Part shown: in pieces, positions 1-11,162 of the stretch
How positions within the stretch are numbered: position 1 is the stretch's first letter
Layout of the letters: every line of letters begins with the position of its first letter
Source of the DNA: Datisca glomerata
Lineage: Eukaryota; Streptophyta; Magnoliopsida; Cucurbitales; Datiscaceae
Assembly: GCA_003255025.1 (NCBI GenBank)
Contig: QANY01008650.1
Coordinates: 1-64,000, forward strand
DNA length: 64,000 nt
Direction: 5' to 3'
Notes under the pieces: generated by a model
Databases searched by the model: none
Seen by the model: the letters and a program-made list of their open reading frames with translations, nothing else
What the model was told of the DNA's origin: nothing
Position numbers and translations under genes: made by a program

Positions 1-3000
1 CTATTTCTATTTCTATAATATCTACCAATATCAATTCTGTTTTCATGCTTATTGACACAAACTATATTTGGCATATATTAAAAATCACACATGAAGTCAC
101 AAAAATGATGTTAAAGACTCTAAGATTGATACTCTCATGCATGAATATGAAATGTTTAAGATGTATGAAATTGAAAGGATTATGATATGTTTGCACACTT
201 TAATAGCATCGTAAATTCTCTCAAAACTCTTAGTAAGCCTTTACTAATAGTGATTTGGTGACGAAAGTTCTTAAGTCATGATCAACGTCATGTAAGAACA
301 AGGCAATTACTATTCAAAAAGTGAAAGATCTTGAGACTATTCCACTTGAGAACTCATGAGATCATTGATGACTCATAAAATAGAGTACATGTAAGAGGAT
401 GTGGATTATGTAAATGGAGGAAATCTATTATTTAAACCCACATCTATTAAGAGAGAAAGTGAAGAAGAAGATAAAGATCTAATTCACTTCACAAAGAATC
501 TTCGGAAGCTACTCATTAGAGAGGGCACACTTCAAAGAAGAAACCTAAAGAAAAGAGAAGTTAGACTAGCAATGTACATGAAATGGTATATCTGTGCATA
601 ATAGCATACATGGATAATGTTAGTAATCCCAACTTCATAATAATCTTGACTTTGAGAAATCACATAAAAAAATATTTTTTTGTGCGTAGCATTTTGAAAT
701 TTTAAAATTTATAATTTAGAAAAGCATAAATTGAAGTGGAGATTTTTTTTCAAAAGAATGACATGTTCAAGTCTTTTAAATGATTTCAAATGTGGATAAA
801 AATTGTTGATTGCAAAAGGGGAAAGAAGTTTATTTCATATTAAAAATTACAAAAGGGGTAGATTTTTATAGTTAATATTTTTGCTTGCATCAATCGTTTT
901 CCATAAGAAGAAATGAGGATATTGGTGACCCCCTAGTCAAGGTGTTAGTTTTTTATGATGAATAATTTATTTAGTATGTAGAAAAATTATCAAGTTTAAT
1001 TTAAAATACAATACAAGAAATTATGAAGAATTGATACGGCGCTTTAAGAAAAATATTACACACCGAACGAGGATCGAACTCAAGAAGTTACGAACCCAAT
1101 ACATTGCAAGAAGTCAACCAAGGAGAAAAAAGGTCAAGACTGAGAAGAGAATCAGACTGAATGAGAGGAAATAAAACATATTAAACCAGGACATATGTGG
1201 GGGCAAAATCAACAAAATAGATGGGAGACCAGTCAGATTGATCGGTCTTCACCGGTGCACAGGTTTGCAATTAAGAATCACCTTCCTTAATTGTCAAACT
1301 TGTCCAACCGATAGGAGAAAACGGTGCACCAGTTTGACGTAGAAGGAAATCTTCCTTAATTTAGGACCCCTGCAAGCGGTTCTCCAAACCAGTTTGATTC
1401 GTTCGCATGATGTTTTGACACCTTTAAAAGCCCAACGATTATTTCATCTTCAACACACCTCTCGACATCTCTCCACTCCTTTTTGACTGAATTTTGTTTA
1501 GCTTTATACTTTTGAGAGGCTTGTATTTTGAGCGTTGATTTGAGAAAAATATTCAAGAGACAAACTAGGAAATATTATGAGCGAAAAATGAGTGATCTAC
1601 TCTTTCAAAGAGTAAGTGATTTTGTAAGAGATCAAAATCTTGAACGAGTTGTCTTGTCAAGGTTCGATTGACTCCATAAGCCAATAGGATTGGTAAAGGT
1701 CCTTAAGAAGATCACGATGAAAAAATCTTCAAGGGAGATCTTTGAGCGTGGACACAGAGATAAGTTTTTCTGAACCATGTAAAAATATTGTGTGTCAAAT
1801 CTCTCTCTTCCCTACTCTACGTACACTTTACTTTTTGTATTAAATTTCTCACATGTTTATTATTTCACACTTTAATATTTGCATCGTTATTATTTTATTT
1901 ATTTAAATGCATTTAAGCTTCCTTATATTATTCTTAACTCGTAGCAACTTGAGTTTCATTCTTGATCCTCTAATTGCTACTTGAGTTAATTTAATTAAAT
2001 TATGTGATTATAATTAATTGTTTGATTGTTTTTTATTTAAATTTTCTATTTCAAACAATTTATTTTTTAAGTTTAAAATATTTTTTTTTATATTTTCATT
2101 TATAAAATAGGTGTCATATCGATTCTACATGTTTGGGATGAATGCTGAATATATGTGAAAGATTTCTTGCATTGTTTGAACAAATCACAAAACCGGCCGG
2201 ACTGAATCGCTTTTGAGTGTCCGTCAGACATGAAAGTTAATTTTGTGGTTCGGTTCGATTTAGGTCCCTAAACTGAGCTAAACCAAACAATTTACACCCT
2301 AATACAAACAAGCAAAAAATCCATCCTCAAATCACATAAAATCCATCCCCAAATCGAACTTCAAATAGGAAAACATCATATTTCGGTGCCAAATTTTCTC
2401 AAGATCCATTGTCTTAAGAGTGTAATTTCAGAAGTTAAAAAAATTTGATGGGAATGAGCAAATTTATCTATTTTGAAACTTTCTAGAGTAAAATTATATT
2501 TATTTTTGGCTGAGTTTCAGTTCTAAAGTAAAGTTGTTTATTTTAAAGTTTATGAGTATAAATTACTAATGAAAAAAATTTGTTGGTATATGTTGGATCT
2601 AACCCTAATATTATTTAAGATTCTTTACATGATTTTTTGTAATCTATCTATTACCCAAAATAGCCATTCAATTTACACTTGGCACTAATTGATTAGTTAA
2701 ACTTATAATTACAATAAATTATTCGAAGTAGGAATCAATATAAAATTCATTTGCCTATATAATGATTTTGTAAAAACAATAATTAATAAATGTATCTTCA
2801 AATGAATTATAGCATGTTATTGAAAATGTTACAGATAAAACTATAGTTATGTCTAATTTATTTTGATATGGACAAAAAGTGAATTATCCATGCAAAATTT
2901 AAATAATATAATTTAAAATATAATTCAAATGTAACATACTTTTCGAGACTTTAGTTATGCTATATTTTATATGGTAGTGTAATTAGTATCTCACATAAAT

Positions 3001-3401
3001 GTATTAACACAAAAATTTTAATAAAAATTAAATTTACAATATAAATGAAAAATCGACAAATATGTTAAAAATAAAATATTTGAAATGATTAATTTAATTC
3101 TAAGGACAATATTTTTTTTAAAAGTTTTTAGAGCACATTTATACTATGTATTCTTAATCTTTTTCCAGAAAATGCATGATATTCTACATCTTAGTTGAAT
3201 ATTAATATATTAACAAATAAAAATAAATTTACTTTAAAATTAACTTTATCTTGATTTTACTCACATAAATTAAAAATATATAATATGGTGCTTAGTACAT
3301 TTATTTTTGGACTATTATCATAGAAACCTACTAGATTTTGCCTCAAAATCAACTTGCACCCATAAATTTTATCATCTTCCATATTGACCCTTCAATTTTC
3401 T
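1..3401. other. AT-rich flank with weak retroelement-like remnants
   Basis: No gene can be supported here. At 401-601 a 66-residue open frame has a short acidic then basic stretch (ESEEEDKDLIHFTKNLRKLL) that resembles the linker of Copia-type gag proteins, but there is no zinc knuckle to confirm it. From about 945 to 2120 the composition changes: a moderately GC-rich block (1060-1420) is followed by a TATA-like TTTAAAAG near 1418 and a T-rich tail, which would fit a decayed LTR. No matching second LTR or primer site was found. Within 1230-1370 a short motif (GGTGCAC followed by CCTTCCTTAATT) occurs twice. From 2300 to 3400 the DNA is AT-rich and featureless to me. Confidence 0.35.
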
Positions 3402-4143
3402 CCAGTTAAAGACTGCGCATCAACTTAAGTCTCAAGATCTGAATCTTTTAAAATAGTCTACAACCAAAGGTAAAGCCCCTGTAGACTTCTCAGATCTACC
3501 TTCACCAGATCAGCCAAGTCAAAATCAAGATCAACCTTTGACCTCACCAGATCAGCCATCTCCAAGTCAAAGTCAAAGTCAGACTTTGACCTCCCTAGAT
3601 CAGCCTTGTCAGATCTCACCAGATCAGACAAAGAAAAATAATCCGTATTTATTCCTACTAAACCAGGTCACCTTCCAGAAATGGTATACGAAGATTACCT
3701 TAGTCATTAAACCTGATTTTATCATTGCTGACACCATTATCTTAATTGATGTGGTGTTGATATGAACTGCATATATGAAGGATTAATCCTTCTGAAATAC
3801 TTTCATAAAACCACTCAATCCCCCAAGCGTCAGTGGGAATTCCACGAGAATTCAATATAAGATACTAGAAGCGTTTATCTGCAAATAGAGAGTTTGCATA
3901 CCTGCTTCATTTGTGCTTATAAAGAATATGACACAAAGCATTATCTTAGCCAATCTTTTTCTTAATTCGATATGCCTATCACCAGAATCGATACCTCTGG
4001 TATCTATACCGTTATTGATATTGTTGATATTACTTTTGAATTTATATCAAAACCTTATACTAAAGAAGTAGATATCATCAGACATCTAATTGATAATAAG
4101 AAAAATCAGTTAAATCTGTTACAAAAAGAAATTACTTTTTAAC
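3402..4143 (+). pseudogene. Caulimovirid linker and aspartic protease, copy A (broken)
   Basis: The first 250 bases encode a Ser/Pro/Gln/Asp-rich linker built from imperfect repeats of the type SPDQPS, readable in the frame 3538-3765. It is followed by a protease-like segment (QVTFQKWYTKITLVIKPDF). In copy B the matching site reads VLVDSGADMN, the D-S-G active-site loop of retroviral-type aspartic proteases. In copy A a small deletion at about 3750-3758 destroys that loop and shifts the frame into a stop. Downstream residues (ITRIDTSGI, EVDIIRHLIDN) remain recognisable in another frame up to about 4130. It is non-functional as read. Confidence 0.7.
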
Positions 4144-5571
4144 AATTGACCAACGTATTCAACAACCCGTAATACAAAGAGAAAATTAAAACAATTCTTC
4201 ATGAATTCCAATCTAAAATTTGTAGTGATATCCCTAACACCTTTTGGGATAGAAAGAAGCACATTATTTCTTTGTCATATCAACCAGACTTCACTGAAAA
4301 GAATATTCCTACCAAATCTAGACCCAGCCAAATGAAAAGGGAATATTTAGAACTTTGCAAAACTGACATTGAATCTCAGTAAATCTAGACCCAGTAAATC
4401 TCCTTGGAGCAGTACTGGTTTCTATGTCAATAAAAATGATGAAATAAAAAGAGGATCACCTAGATTAGTTATCAATTATAAACCATTAAATGATGATTTA
4501 CAGTGGATCAGATATCCAATCCCGAATAAAAAAGATCTACTTGATAGACTCTATGATTCAGTGATCTTTTCAAAATTTGATATGAAATTAGGATTTTGGC
4601 AAATCCAAATAGCTGAATCAGACAGGTATAAAACTGCTTTTATAGTACCATTTGCCCATTATGAATGGAATGTGTTACCATTTGGTGTAAAAAATTGTCC
4701 ATCTGAATTCCAGCATATCATGAATGATATTTTTAATACTTATACTACATTTATTATCTGTTACATTGATGATGTCTTAATATTGTCATCATCCATAGAT
4801 CAGCATTTTAAACATCTTAATATGTTCAAGAATGTTATTATCCGTAATGATTTAGTATTATCTGCCACTAAAATGAAATTATTCCAAACAACTGTCAGAT
4901 TCTTAGGTCATAACATTTCTAATGGCACTATTATTCCTATTAACCGCAGTATAGATTTTGCATCTAAATTTTAAGATGAAATTAAAGATAAAACACAATT
5001 ACAAAGATTCTTAGGAAGTTTGAATTATATTCGTGATTTTTATTCCCAATTAGCTCAGGATACCGCTCTGCTTAATAAGAGGCGTCAAAAGAAACCTATA
5101 CCTTGGACATCAGATCTAACATTAGCATTTAAGAACATTAAAGCTAAAATCAAACAATTACACTGTTTAGATTTACCATATCCTACATGGCATAAAATTG
5201 TAGAAACTGATGCCTCTAAGCTAGGTTATGGAGGTATTCTGAAACAGGTAAATCCCTAAACTGAGACAGAAGAATTAATAAGATTCACCTCTGATACTTG
5301 GAAAGGACCAGCAAAACATTATCCGACAATCAAATAGGAATGTTTAGCAATTGTAAAATACGTATTAAAATTTTAAGATGATATGTTAAATCAACATTTT
5401 CTTATTCGTATTGACTGCTCTGCTGCAAAATAGATTTTAAAAAAAGATGTACAAAATCTTGCATCAAACAGATATTTGCATCATGGCAGAGTATTTTATC
5501 TGTATTTATTTTTTATATTGAATATATTAAAGGTGAACAAAATTCTCTTTCTGATTTTCTACCCGTGAGAA
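4144..5571 (+). pseudogene. Caulimovirid reverse transcriptase and RNase H, copy A (broken)
   Basis: The longest open piece (4369-4974) covers the RT palm and fingers. It has the substrate-binding segment FSKFDMKLGFWQIQI, the LPFGVKNCPSEFQ motif, and the catalytic YIDD box at 4762-4773. A stop at about 4972 separates it from 5020-5259, which continues into the connection and RNase H region with the ETDASKLGYGG motif. RNase H-like sequence then continues through stops to IDCSAAK near 5410-5430. Upstream of 4369 the finger residues (SRPSQMKREYLELCK) are present but cut by an in-frame TAA at about 4379. The enzyme would convert pregenomic RNA to DNA; this copy cannot be translated whole. Confidence 0.85.
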
Positions 5572-6954
5572 TTTACAGGGAACAAACTCTAATGATGAGT
5601 AACCGAGGAAGAGATCGCAGCTCTCGTGGGCACGGGCGTGGTAGAAAAAATCTGTAATATCTAAATGATGGGATTTTCAGGCCATCAGAATTTTCTAGGG
5701 TACAAGAGGCTACTCGAAAGAGTACTAAAGAAGCCTTCTTGACACCAGAACAGTATATTCCTAACCGAATATCTGAGGAAACAATCCTCATAATTGAAAC
5801 CAAATGATGAAAAATGGATGGAAGATCCATGAGCGATAAACACCTATTATCTCTCCACACAACAGTATCCAACCAGATTTGAACACTATAGATACATTTA
5901 TGAAGCTATAGTACTCCAATCTGGGAGCATGGAAATCAGACATACATTCCATGACTCTAACTGAAATACCAGCCAAATTATTTTTAGTAAGGCTGTAATC
6001 CAAAATTTCATCTTCATCAATCAATGGGGTCTACATCCTCATACTACCAAAACTATGGAGATACATCAGAAAACCATAAAATACAGTTATTGAGATTACA
6101 TAGAATCCTTTACCAATACATTTTATTATCAAAATCTTATACGTAACCATAGATGGTTTATCCGTATATGCTGTGAAGTATTAGACGCAGGTTTACCAAA
6201 TTGGTTCCTCCTCTGATGGGATAAATTTGGTCTTACGTTTGATACTCTACCTGAAATACTTCAAACTGAATTCAAAGAATGGCATTCACAATATGCCATA
6301 CTCAATAAAAATAGTATCGTATACAAAGCATTGGTACATTTTATTATCCGATTTAATATCCCATGGATTTGGAAATGGTATCTTAATTGTGAATACCAGA
6401 ATAACATACCCTCTTAAAACGTATATTCTTCACTAAATGGTGGGATAAATGAATGAACCCCCACTTAACTGAATTAATCAAATTGATTAAAACCTATGGA
6501 CAAGCCTGCTATGAAGCAGTCCATAAACCTTTACCAGTATCAACGAGCAACCCATTTTTGAATGCTCAAAATCTCATTAAACAACATTTTCCCTAGATCA
6601 GTGAAAAAGAACTGGCTGTGAAAACCATGGACTTTGTCAAACACCAGTTCCTACATGTATTTGGATCCGACACGTCCTCCATGGCCACATCAAGTGCCAA
6701 CCCGAGTCCGCAAAGGCAATCACCATCATCTCCCAGTATTGTACCTACTACTGATCTAAGCCTTGACCTTACCTAGCGCAATGCCTTCAGCATCCTTGGA
6801 GGTGAAAGTCAAGATCCAAATGATGACTTACCAGATCTATCACCAGAAGCGGGCCCACCAGAGCCAACCATTGCTGACTTTTGAAACTCGTTAGCTTATA
6901 TCATCTCTGACCAAATGGATAAAGATAATAAAGGAAAAGGAAAGCTAAGCTAAT
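5572..6954 (+). pseudogene. Downstream ORF of unknown function, copy A (broken)
   Basis: This region lies between RNase H and the promoter and matches copy B at 12577-11163 in inverted orientation. Readable parts are an Arg/Gly/Ser-rich start (MSNRGRDRSSRGHGRGR) and, in shifting frames, a segment with Trp-rich pairs (WFIR, LPNWFLLWWDKFG, FFTKWWDKG). It ends in a Ser/Pro-rich then acidic tail with Asp-Lys-Gly-Lys-Gly-Lys near the stop. Similar Trp-rich ORFs accompany caulimovirid-like pol genes in several plant genomes as far as I recall, but I know no demonstrated function. Multiple stops and frameshifts make it inactive here. Confidence 0.6.
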
Positions 6955-7109
6955 CTAATAATGACCAGACCAACTGTCATACAACAAGCAGAAGCAACCA
7001 AATCTACTTTTGTCACACTAGATTCTACAACCGCACAAGTGAACGATGCTCATGAAGCCACGCCACACTACCTCTATCATAAAGACTTGTAATAATTGTA
7101 CGTATACCA

Positions 7110-7193
7110 GAGTTACTTTACTATGTACTCTAGTTACTTTTTGTACTCAAGTTACTCTTTGTACTCAAGTTAAGTTTTCTTGTATTATAAAAG
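7110..7193 (+). promoter_or_regulatory. Pregenomic RNA promoter, copy A
   Basis: TATAAAAG at 7186-7193 is preceded by a short tandem array of the motif GTACTCAAGTTACT (about 7120-7172), which may act as an upstream element. The same arrangement occurs in copy B. It points right, toward the leader and capsid region and into copy B antisense sequence. Assignment as the caulimovirid pregenomic promoter rests on position upstream of the poly(A) signal and leader. Confidence 0.75.
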
Positions 7194-7239
7194 GGCCTCT
7201 CACCCTTGGTGAGAATAAGCATATTTTTTCCCTCAGACT

Positions 7240-7245
7240 AATAAA
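7240..7245 (+). terminator. Polyadenylation signal, copy A
   Basis: AATAAA lies 54 bases past the start of the TATA box. In caulimovirids a poly(A) signal just downstream of the promoter gives a terminally redundant transcript on a circular genome, and this spacing fits. On a linear integrated copy it could instead cut short a transcript started at 7186. Confidence 0.7.
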
Positions 7246-7261
7246 ACACTTATGTTTTCCC

Positions 7262-7785
7262 TTACTTCTACACTCTCTCTCTAAATTCTCTATCTTCTCA
7301 TCTCACCTCCATTACCATCCTGCTCACACCTGCACGTACATAACGTTGTTGTGCTCAGGAGCTCTAGTGCTCCCTAACCATAAGTTTCCCTTTTAATTTT
7401 CCTAATAGCTGTTCATGAGACCATGTATGTACTAATGTAAATTGCATATAACCATGACTATAAGCTCTACTAGTCATGATCATGTTACTAACTCGAAGGC
7501 ACTCAATGAGTAACTATTAAGGCTGAGGAAGCACTCACTGTAGACTACAGTAAGTCCAGGAAATAATCAATGAACACTAAGTGGAACGTCACCCAAGTCG
7601 CGTCTGGGTAAGATCCGCTGAGCAGAGATTGTGTTAGGACCGTTGACCCCTGTAAAACGTTGACAGACGTGCTCAGTGTGAGTTATTTTGTTATCTGGTC
7701 TGATTGTACCTATAGTGTTTATGAATCCACCATATGCAGAAAGCCAATGAGCCCAACCGCAAGTGACATGCAATTCAATATTTAG
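7262..7785 (+). other. Pregenomic leader remnant, copy A
   Basis: Non-coding leader between the poly(A) signal and the capsid-like start. It matches copy B from about 10880 down to 10447. It begins pyrimidine-rich (7262-7320) and contains several short ATG frames, as caulimovirid leaders usually do. The match ends at AGTTATTTTGTTA (7681-7693). About 20 unmatched bases follow, then the last bases of the movement-protein gene and ATG at 7786. I could not find the expected tRNA-Met primer-binding motif, so that part is probably lost in the deletion. Confidence 0.6.
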
Positions 7786-9763
7786 ATGGATTTTACACCC
7801 AATAGTGTAGTAAGACAAAGTCTCCACCAGGATTTTATGCAACCAAAGTATAAGGATTTTAGAGATTGGTATTTCGCCAACCATAATCCTCAACAGCTCT
7901 TAGATCTGAAGAACCTGTACTACTTCCAGTTAGAACAGGATCAACCTCTTCAGTCTTTCCCTGAATGGTATTACCAGCTCACTGAAAGAGTCAAAATAAA
8001 AGATGACCAACAGTTACAAGTTCTGACCAATATATAGAAAACGTGGATTACCACATCTGGCAGAACCTACCAAGCTATTAATCCACCACCCTTATCCTTA
8101 GAGCTTGCTCTAGGACAAGGCAACCAGAAACCATTGGTCATTAACCCTTATACTGAGGTTCCAGACAAGACCAACCATCAGGACACTGTTAAGATAAAAG
8201 ACATTCTACCCTTAACCAAATAGAACAATTACACCAACCTTTTCCTTCAAACTGTAGGAACACAGTTAACTAGGATTGAGGAACATGTTTCTCAAATCCA
8301 AGAGGTACAAGCTAAAACTCCTCCACCAGAATAACCTAAACTAACCATTGAACCAGTAACTCTTAAAGCTCATTCAGATGTCTAGAATTTTAAAATAAAA
8401 TACGGTAAGAAGGAGGATGATTTCATGGAAACCATTATGGGTAAGATAAAAAAATCTGAAGATCTCTAAACCTAACAAGAACTCCACACCTGAATCATCT
8501 TCAGGACAGTTGAATATGATGAATCAGGATGATTCACCTAATCCTGAAGAACCCGAAGAGTATTTCTTCTATCAAATCTAAGATATTCAGAAGATTTTTG
8601 ATGATTCTATCAATAAACTCTCTTCTGGCTATTCTAAGAGGCCTATTACTTGTATGGATTTAACTGAACCAAGTAGGTATTATTATCCCAAACCTACTCC
8701 ACAAGATATCTTGTATGAAGAAGACTTTTTTCATTCTCAAAAATCTTACCATGGCAAAACCATCTATGAATGGAACATAGATGGTAAAACAGAATATCAG
8801 GTCTTTGAGACCATTCATCAGATGATCATGTATTCTTCTGTTTATAAACAAAATGAGAATGCACATCATCAGATCTGCAGGTTCATAGTCAATGGATTCA
8901 CAGGAACTCTGAAAGGTTGGTGGGACAATTATCTCACTGAAAGTCAACGCCAAGAAATTCTAAAATCCTTCAAAATTAATATTGACACAATTACTGGTAC
9001 TCATACCAGAACTGAAGATGCTTGTTATACCCTGGCCCAAACCATTATCCACTATTTCCTTAGCCTAGCAATTGTCAATACTGATAGGCATAGAGAACTT
9101 CTCCAAAATCTGAGATGCCTCTCTCTTACCCACTTCAGGTGGTACAATGATGTCTTTCTTATGAAATTCATGCAGAGAAGTGATGTAAACAGTGAATACT
9201 GAAAGGCAAAATTCATTGATGGCCTCCCAAGTCTTTTTGCTGAAAGACTAAGAACAAAACTCTGAGATAAGCATGATCATATGCATATTCCTTATGATCA
9301 ATATATTTATGGACATCTCATTGTCGTAGTAATAGAAGAAAGACTGGGATTATGCAAAAATATGAAACTACAATATATGATGAAAAGTCAGAATCTTGAC
9401 AACAGAAAAGAATTAGGTGAATTTTGTAACCAATTTACCTACGATACTAAAATCCAGTATCCAACTACTTCTTCATCATCCAAACCGCATAGGACTTCCT
9501 CTAAGCCCTCTAAACCGCATAAGAAATACTTTTCGAAAAAGAAATTCAGACATAAAGAGTCTAAACATAGATCTCAACCACACCAAAATCCTCATAACAA
9601 CAAAGTCAAAGCCATTTGCTACAAATGTGGCTGAACATGACATTTTGCCAACAAATGCCAATCTAAATTCAAAAAGAAACTTCATGAGATAGCTCTCGAT
9701 GAAGAAACTCAACAGAAGATTCTGAACTGCCTCTCTAAAGACAGTTCTACTACCACTACAGAT
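7786..9763 (+). pseudogene. Caulimovirid capsid-like region with CCHC knuckle, copy A (broken)
   Basis: Open pieces are 7786-8037 (MDFTPNSVVRQSLHQDF start), 8654-9202 and 9281-9634. The middle piece carries GTLKGWWDNYLTESQRQEIL, a Trp-rich helix region typical of capsid polyproteins in plant caulimovirid-like elements. A Lys/Ser/His-rich basic stretch (SSSKPHRTSSKPSKPHKKYF) then leads to the zinc knuckle at 9617-9658, spaced C-x2-C-x4-H-x4-C. Two TGA codons interrupt the knuckle; the second is shared with copy B. The pieces are separated by stops around 8038-8650 and 9203-9280. The region ends abruptly at the inversion junction near 9762. Confidence 0.75.
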
Positions 9764-10020
9764 GGTTACAGGTTTATGTGGTATATAATCATGTTGAATA
9801 CGGTTTTTAGTTCTTCCATACTGTAATTTCCTACAGGTTTGATCTCAAGAGTGCAATATTCCTTATAAACAAGTTTCCAAGAACTTGAGTTTCATCTCTG
9901 GATCAGTGATTTGATCGGCTGTGACAAGAAAAGATCGTCGAGTATCAGTTAAGACATTTAGACCTGGTCCAATCAGATCTAAACCATTCATTTCAACTAT
10001 TGCCTTCCAATAGTTGGTTT
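9762..10020 (-). pseudogene. Fragment of capsid-protease linker (copy B tail)
   Basis: Homologous to 14797-15055 on the same strand: it shares the segment after TNYWKAIVEMNG through the region reading TDTQRSLLATADQIIDPEMK in the better copy. It is bounded by sharp junctions on both sides. At 10020/10021 it meets movement-protein sequence, with the capsid body missing. At 9762 it meets copy A head-on. It has no start and cannot encode a product. Confidence 0.65.
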
Positions 10021-10449
10021 CGGTGGATTCATAAACACCATGAGGAATCTGATTATCGCTGATGTGAATTCCTCTAATCTGATCCCTCAGGGGAAAAGAG
10101 TGATCAGATTCCTCTGATCCTTGAGGGTCAGTGATGGATGCCTTAGAAGATTCAGGTATTTTGACCTAATAGGGAGGAATACTATGGTTGCTCAGACTAG
10201 AAGGGCTTCTGGTCAGAGGCAGAAGTGGTTTCTGAAAATGAAGATAGACATTGCCTCCTTAGGTTTGGATGACATCTACGAGGGATTGTTTGATTACAGG
10301 TCTAGTAGGGATAGCCTGGGGAATTTGCCAAGTGTCAGGAAAGGTGATTTCAGACCAGGGAATCATTCGGGGAACAACAACTTGGCTGTTGAAAAAATTA
10401 GTATCAATAAGAATTGTATGTCCATGCTCACTTTGCTTCCTAGTGTAAC
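10021..10449 (-). pseudogene. Movement protein C-terminal fragment (copy B tail)
   Basis: On the minus strand this matches the distal part of the movement-protein gene at 17165-17545, including the VVPRMIPWSEITFPDTW segment. It joins the leader at about 10449, so the N-terminal half of the gene is gone. The open frame on the opposite strand here (10121-10456) is only its antisense shadow. Confidence 0.65.
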
Positions 10450-10890
10450 AAAATAACTCATACTGAGCACGTATGTCAACGTTTTACAAGGGTCAACGGT
10501 CCTAATGCAATCTCTGCTCAACGGACCTTACCCAGACGCGACTTGGGTGACGTCCCACGCAGTGTTCATTGATTGTTTCATGGACTTACTGTAGTCTACA
10601 ATGAGTGCTTCCTCGGCCTTAACAGTTACTCATTGAGTGCCTTCGAGTTAGCAACAGGATCATGACTAGTAGATCTTATACTCATGGTTATAGGCAATTT
10701 ACATTAGTACATACATGGTCTCATGAACAGCTACTATGGAAATTAAAAGAGAAACTTATGGTTAGGGAGCACTGGAGCTCCTGAGCACAACAATGTTATG
10801 TACGTGCAGGTGTGAGCAGGATGGTAATGGAGGTGAGATGAGAAGAGAGAGAATTTAGAGAGAGAGTGTAGAAGTAAGGGAAAACATAAG
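10447..10890 (-). other. Pregenomic leader, copy B
   Basis: Matches the copy A leader in inverted orientation, including the GC-rich stretch near 10530-10560. It ends at the same point (AGTTATTTTGTTA, 10459-10447) as the copy A leader although the sequence joined after it differs. Short upstream ATGs are present. Confidence 0.6.
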
Positions 10891-10893
10891 TGT

Positions 10894-10899
10894 TTTATT
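10894..10899 (-). terminator. Polyadenylation signal, copy B
   Basis: AATAAA on the minus strand, 54 bases past the TATA box of copy B, at the same relative place as in copy A. Confidence 0.7.
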
Positions 10900-10945
10900 A
10901 GTCTGAGGGAAAAAATATGCTTATTCTCAACAAGGGTGAGACGCC

Positions 10946-11030
10946 CTTTTATAATACAAGAAAACTTAACTTGAGTACAAAAAGTAACTAGAGTACATAC
11001 TAAAGTAACTCTAGTATACGTACAATTATT
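10946..11030 (-). promoter_or_regulatory. Pregenomic RNA promoter, copy B
   Basis: TATAAAAG on the minus strand (10953-10946) with a shortened version of the upstream ACTCAAGT/GTTACT array seen in copy A. It faces left, toward the copy A promoter 3.8 kb away, so transcripts from the two would overlap as complementary strands. Confidence 0.72.
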
Positions 11031-11162
11031 ACAAGTCTTTATGATAGAGGTAGTGTGGCGTGGCTTCATGAGCATCGTCCGCTTGTGCGGTTGTAGAATC
11101 TAGTGTGACAAAAGTAGATTTGGTTACTTCTACTTGTTGTATGACAGCTGGTCTGGTCATTA

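Larger units (their letters stand above)
3402..9763 (+). mobile_element. Endogenous caulimovirid copy A (plus strand)
   Basis: A defective integrated copy of a plant pararetrovirus, opened in the linker just before the protease. The order is protease, reverse transcriptase, RNase H, a downstream ORF, pregenomic promoter and polyadenylation signal, leader, then the capsid-like region with a CCHC knuckle. The movement-protein gene is almost wholly missing at about 7693-7718. All reading frames have stops and frameshifts. Left and right edges were set where similarity to copy B begins and ends. It belongs to Caulimoviridae by domain content and the very short distance between TATA box and poly(A) signal; I cannot assign a genus. 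There are no LTRs and no integrase. Confidence 0.88.

Noticed and set aside
945..2120. Copia-type LTR
   Set aside because: Composition is suggestive, but no partner LTR, primer site or clear TG...CA ends were found; kept only as a note in the flank entry.
7400..7785. tRNA-Met primer-binding site of the caulimovirid
   Set aside because: No convincing TGGTATCAGAGC-like match in either leader; the segment seems deleted.
10121..10456. 111-residue plus-strand ORF
   Set aside because: It is antisense to movement-protein sequence of copy B; the minus strand shows the conserved residues.
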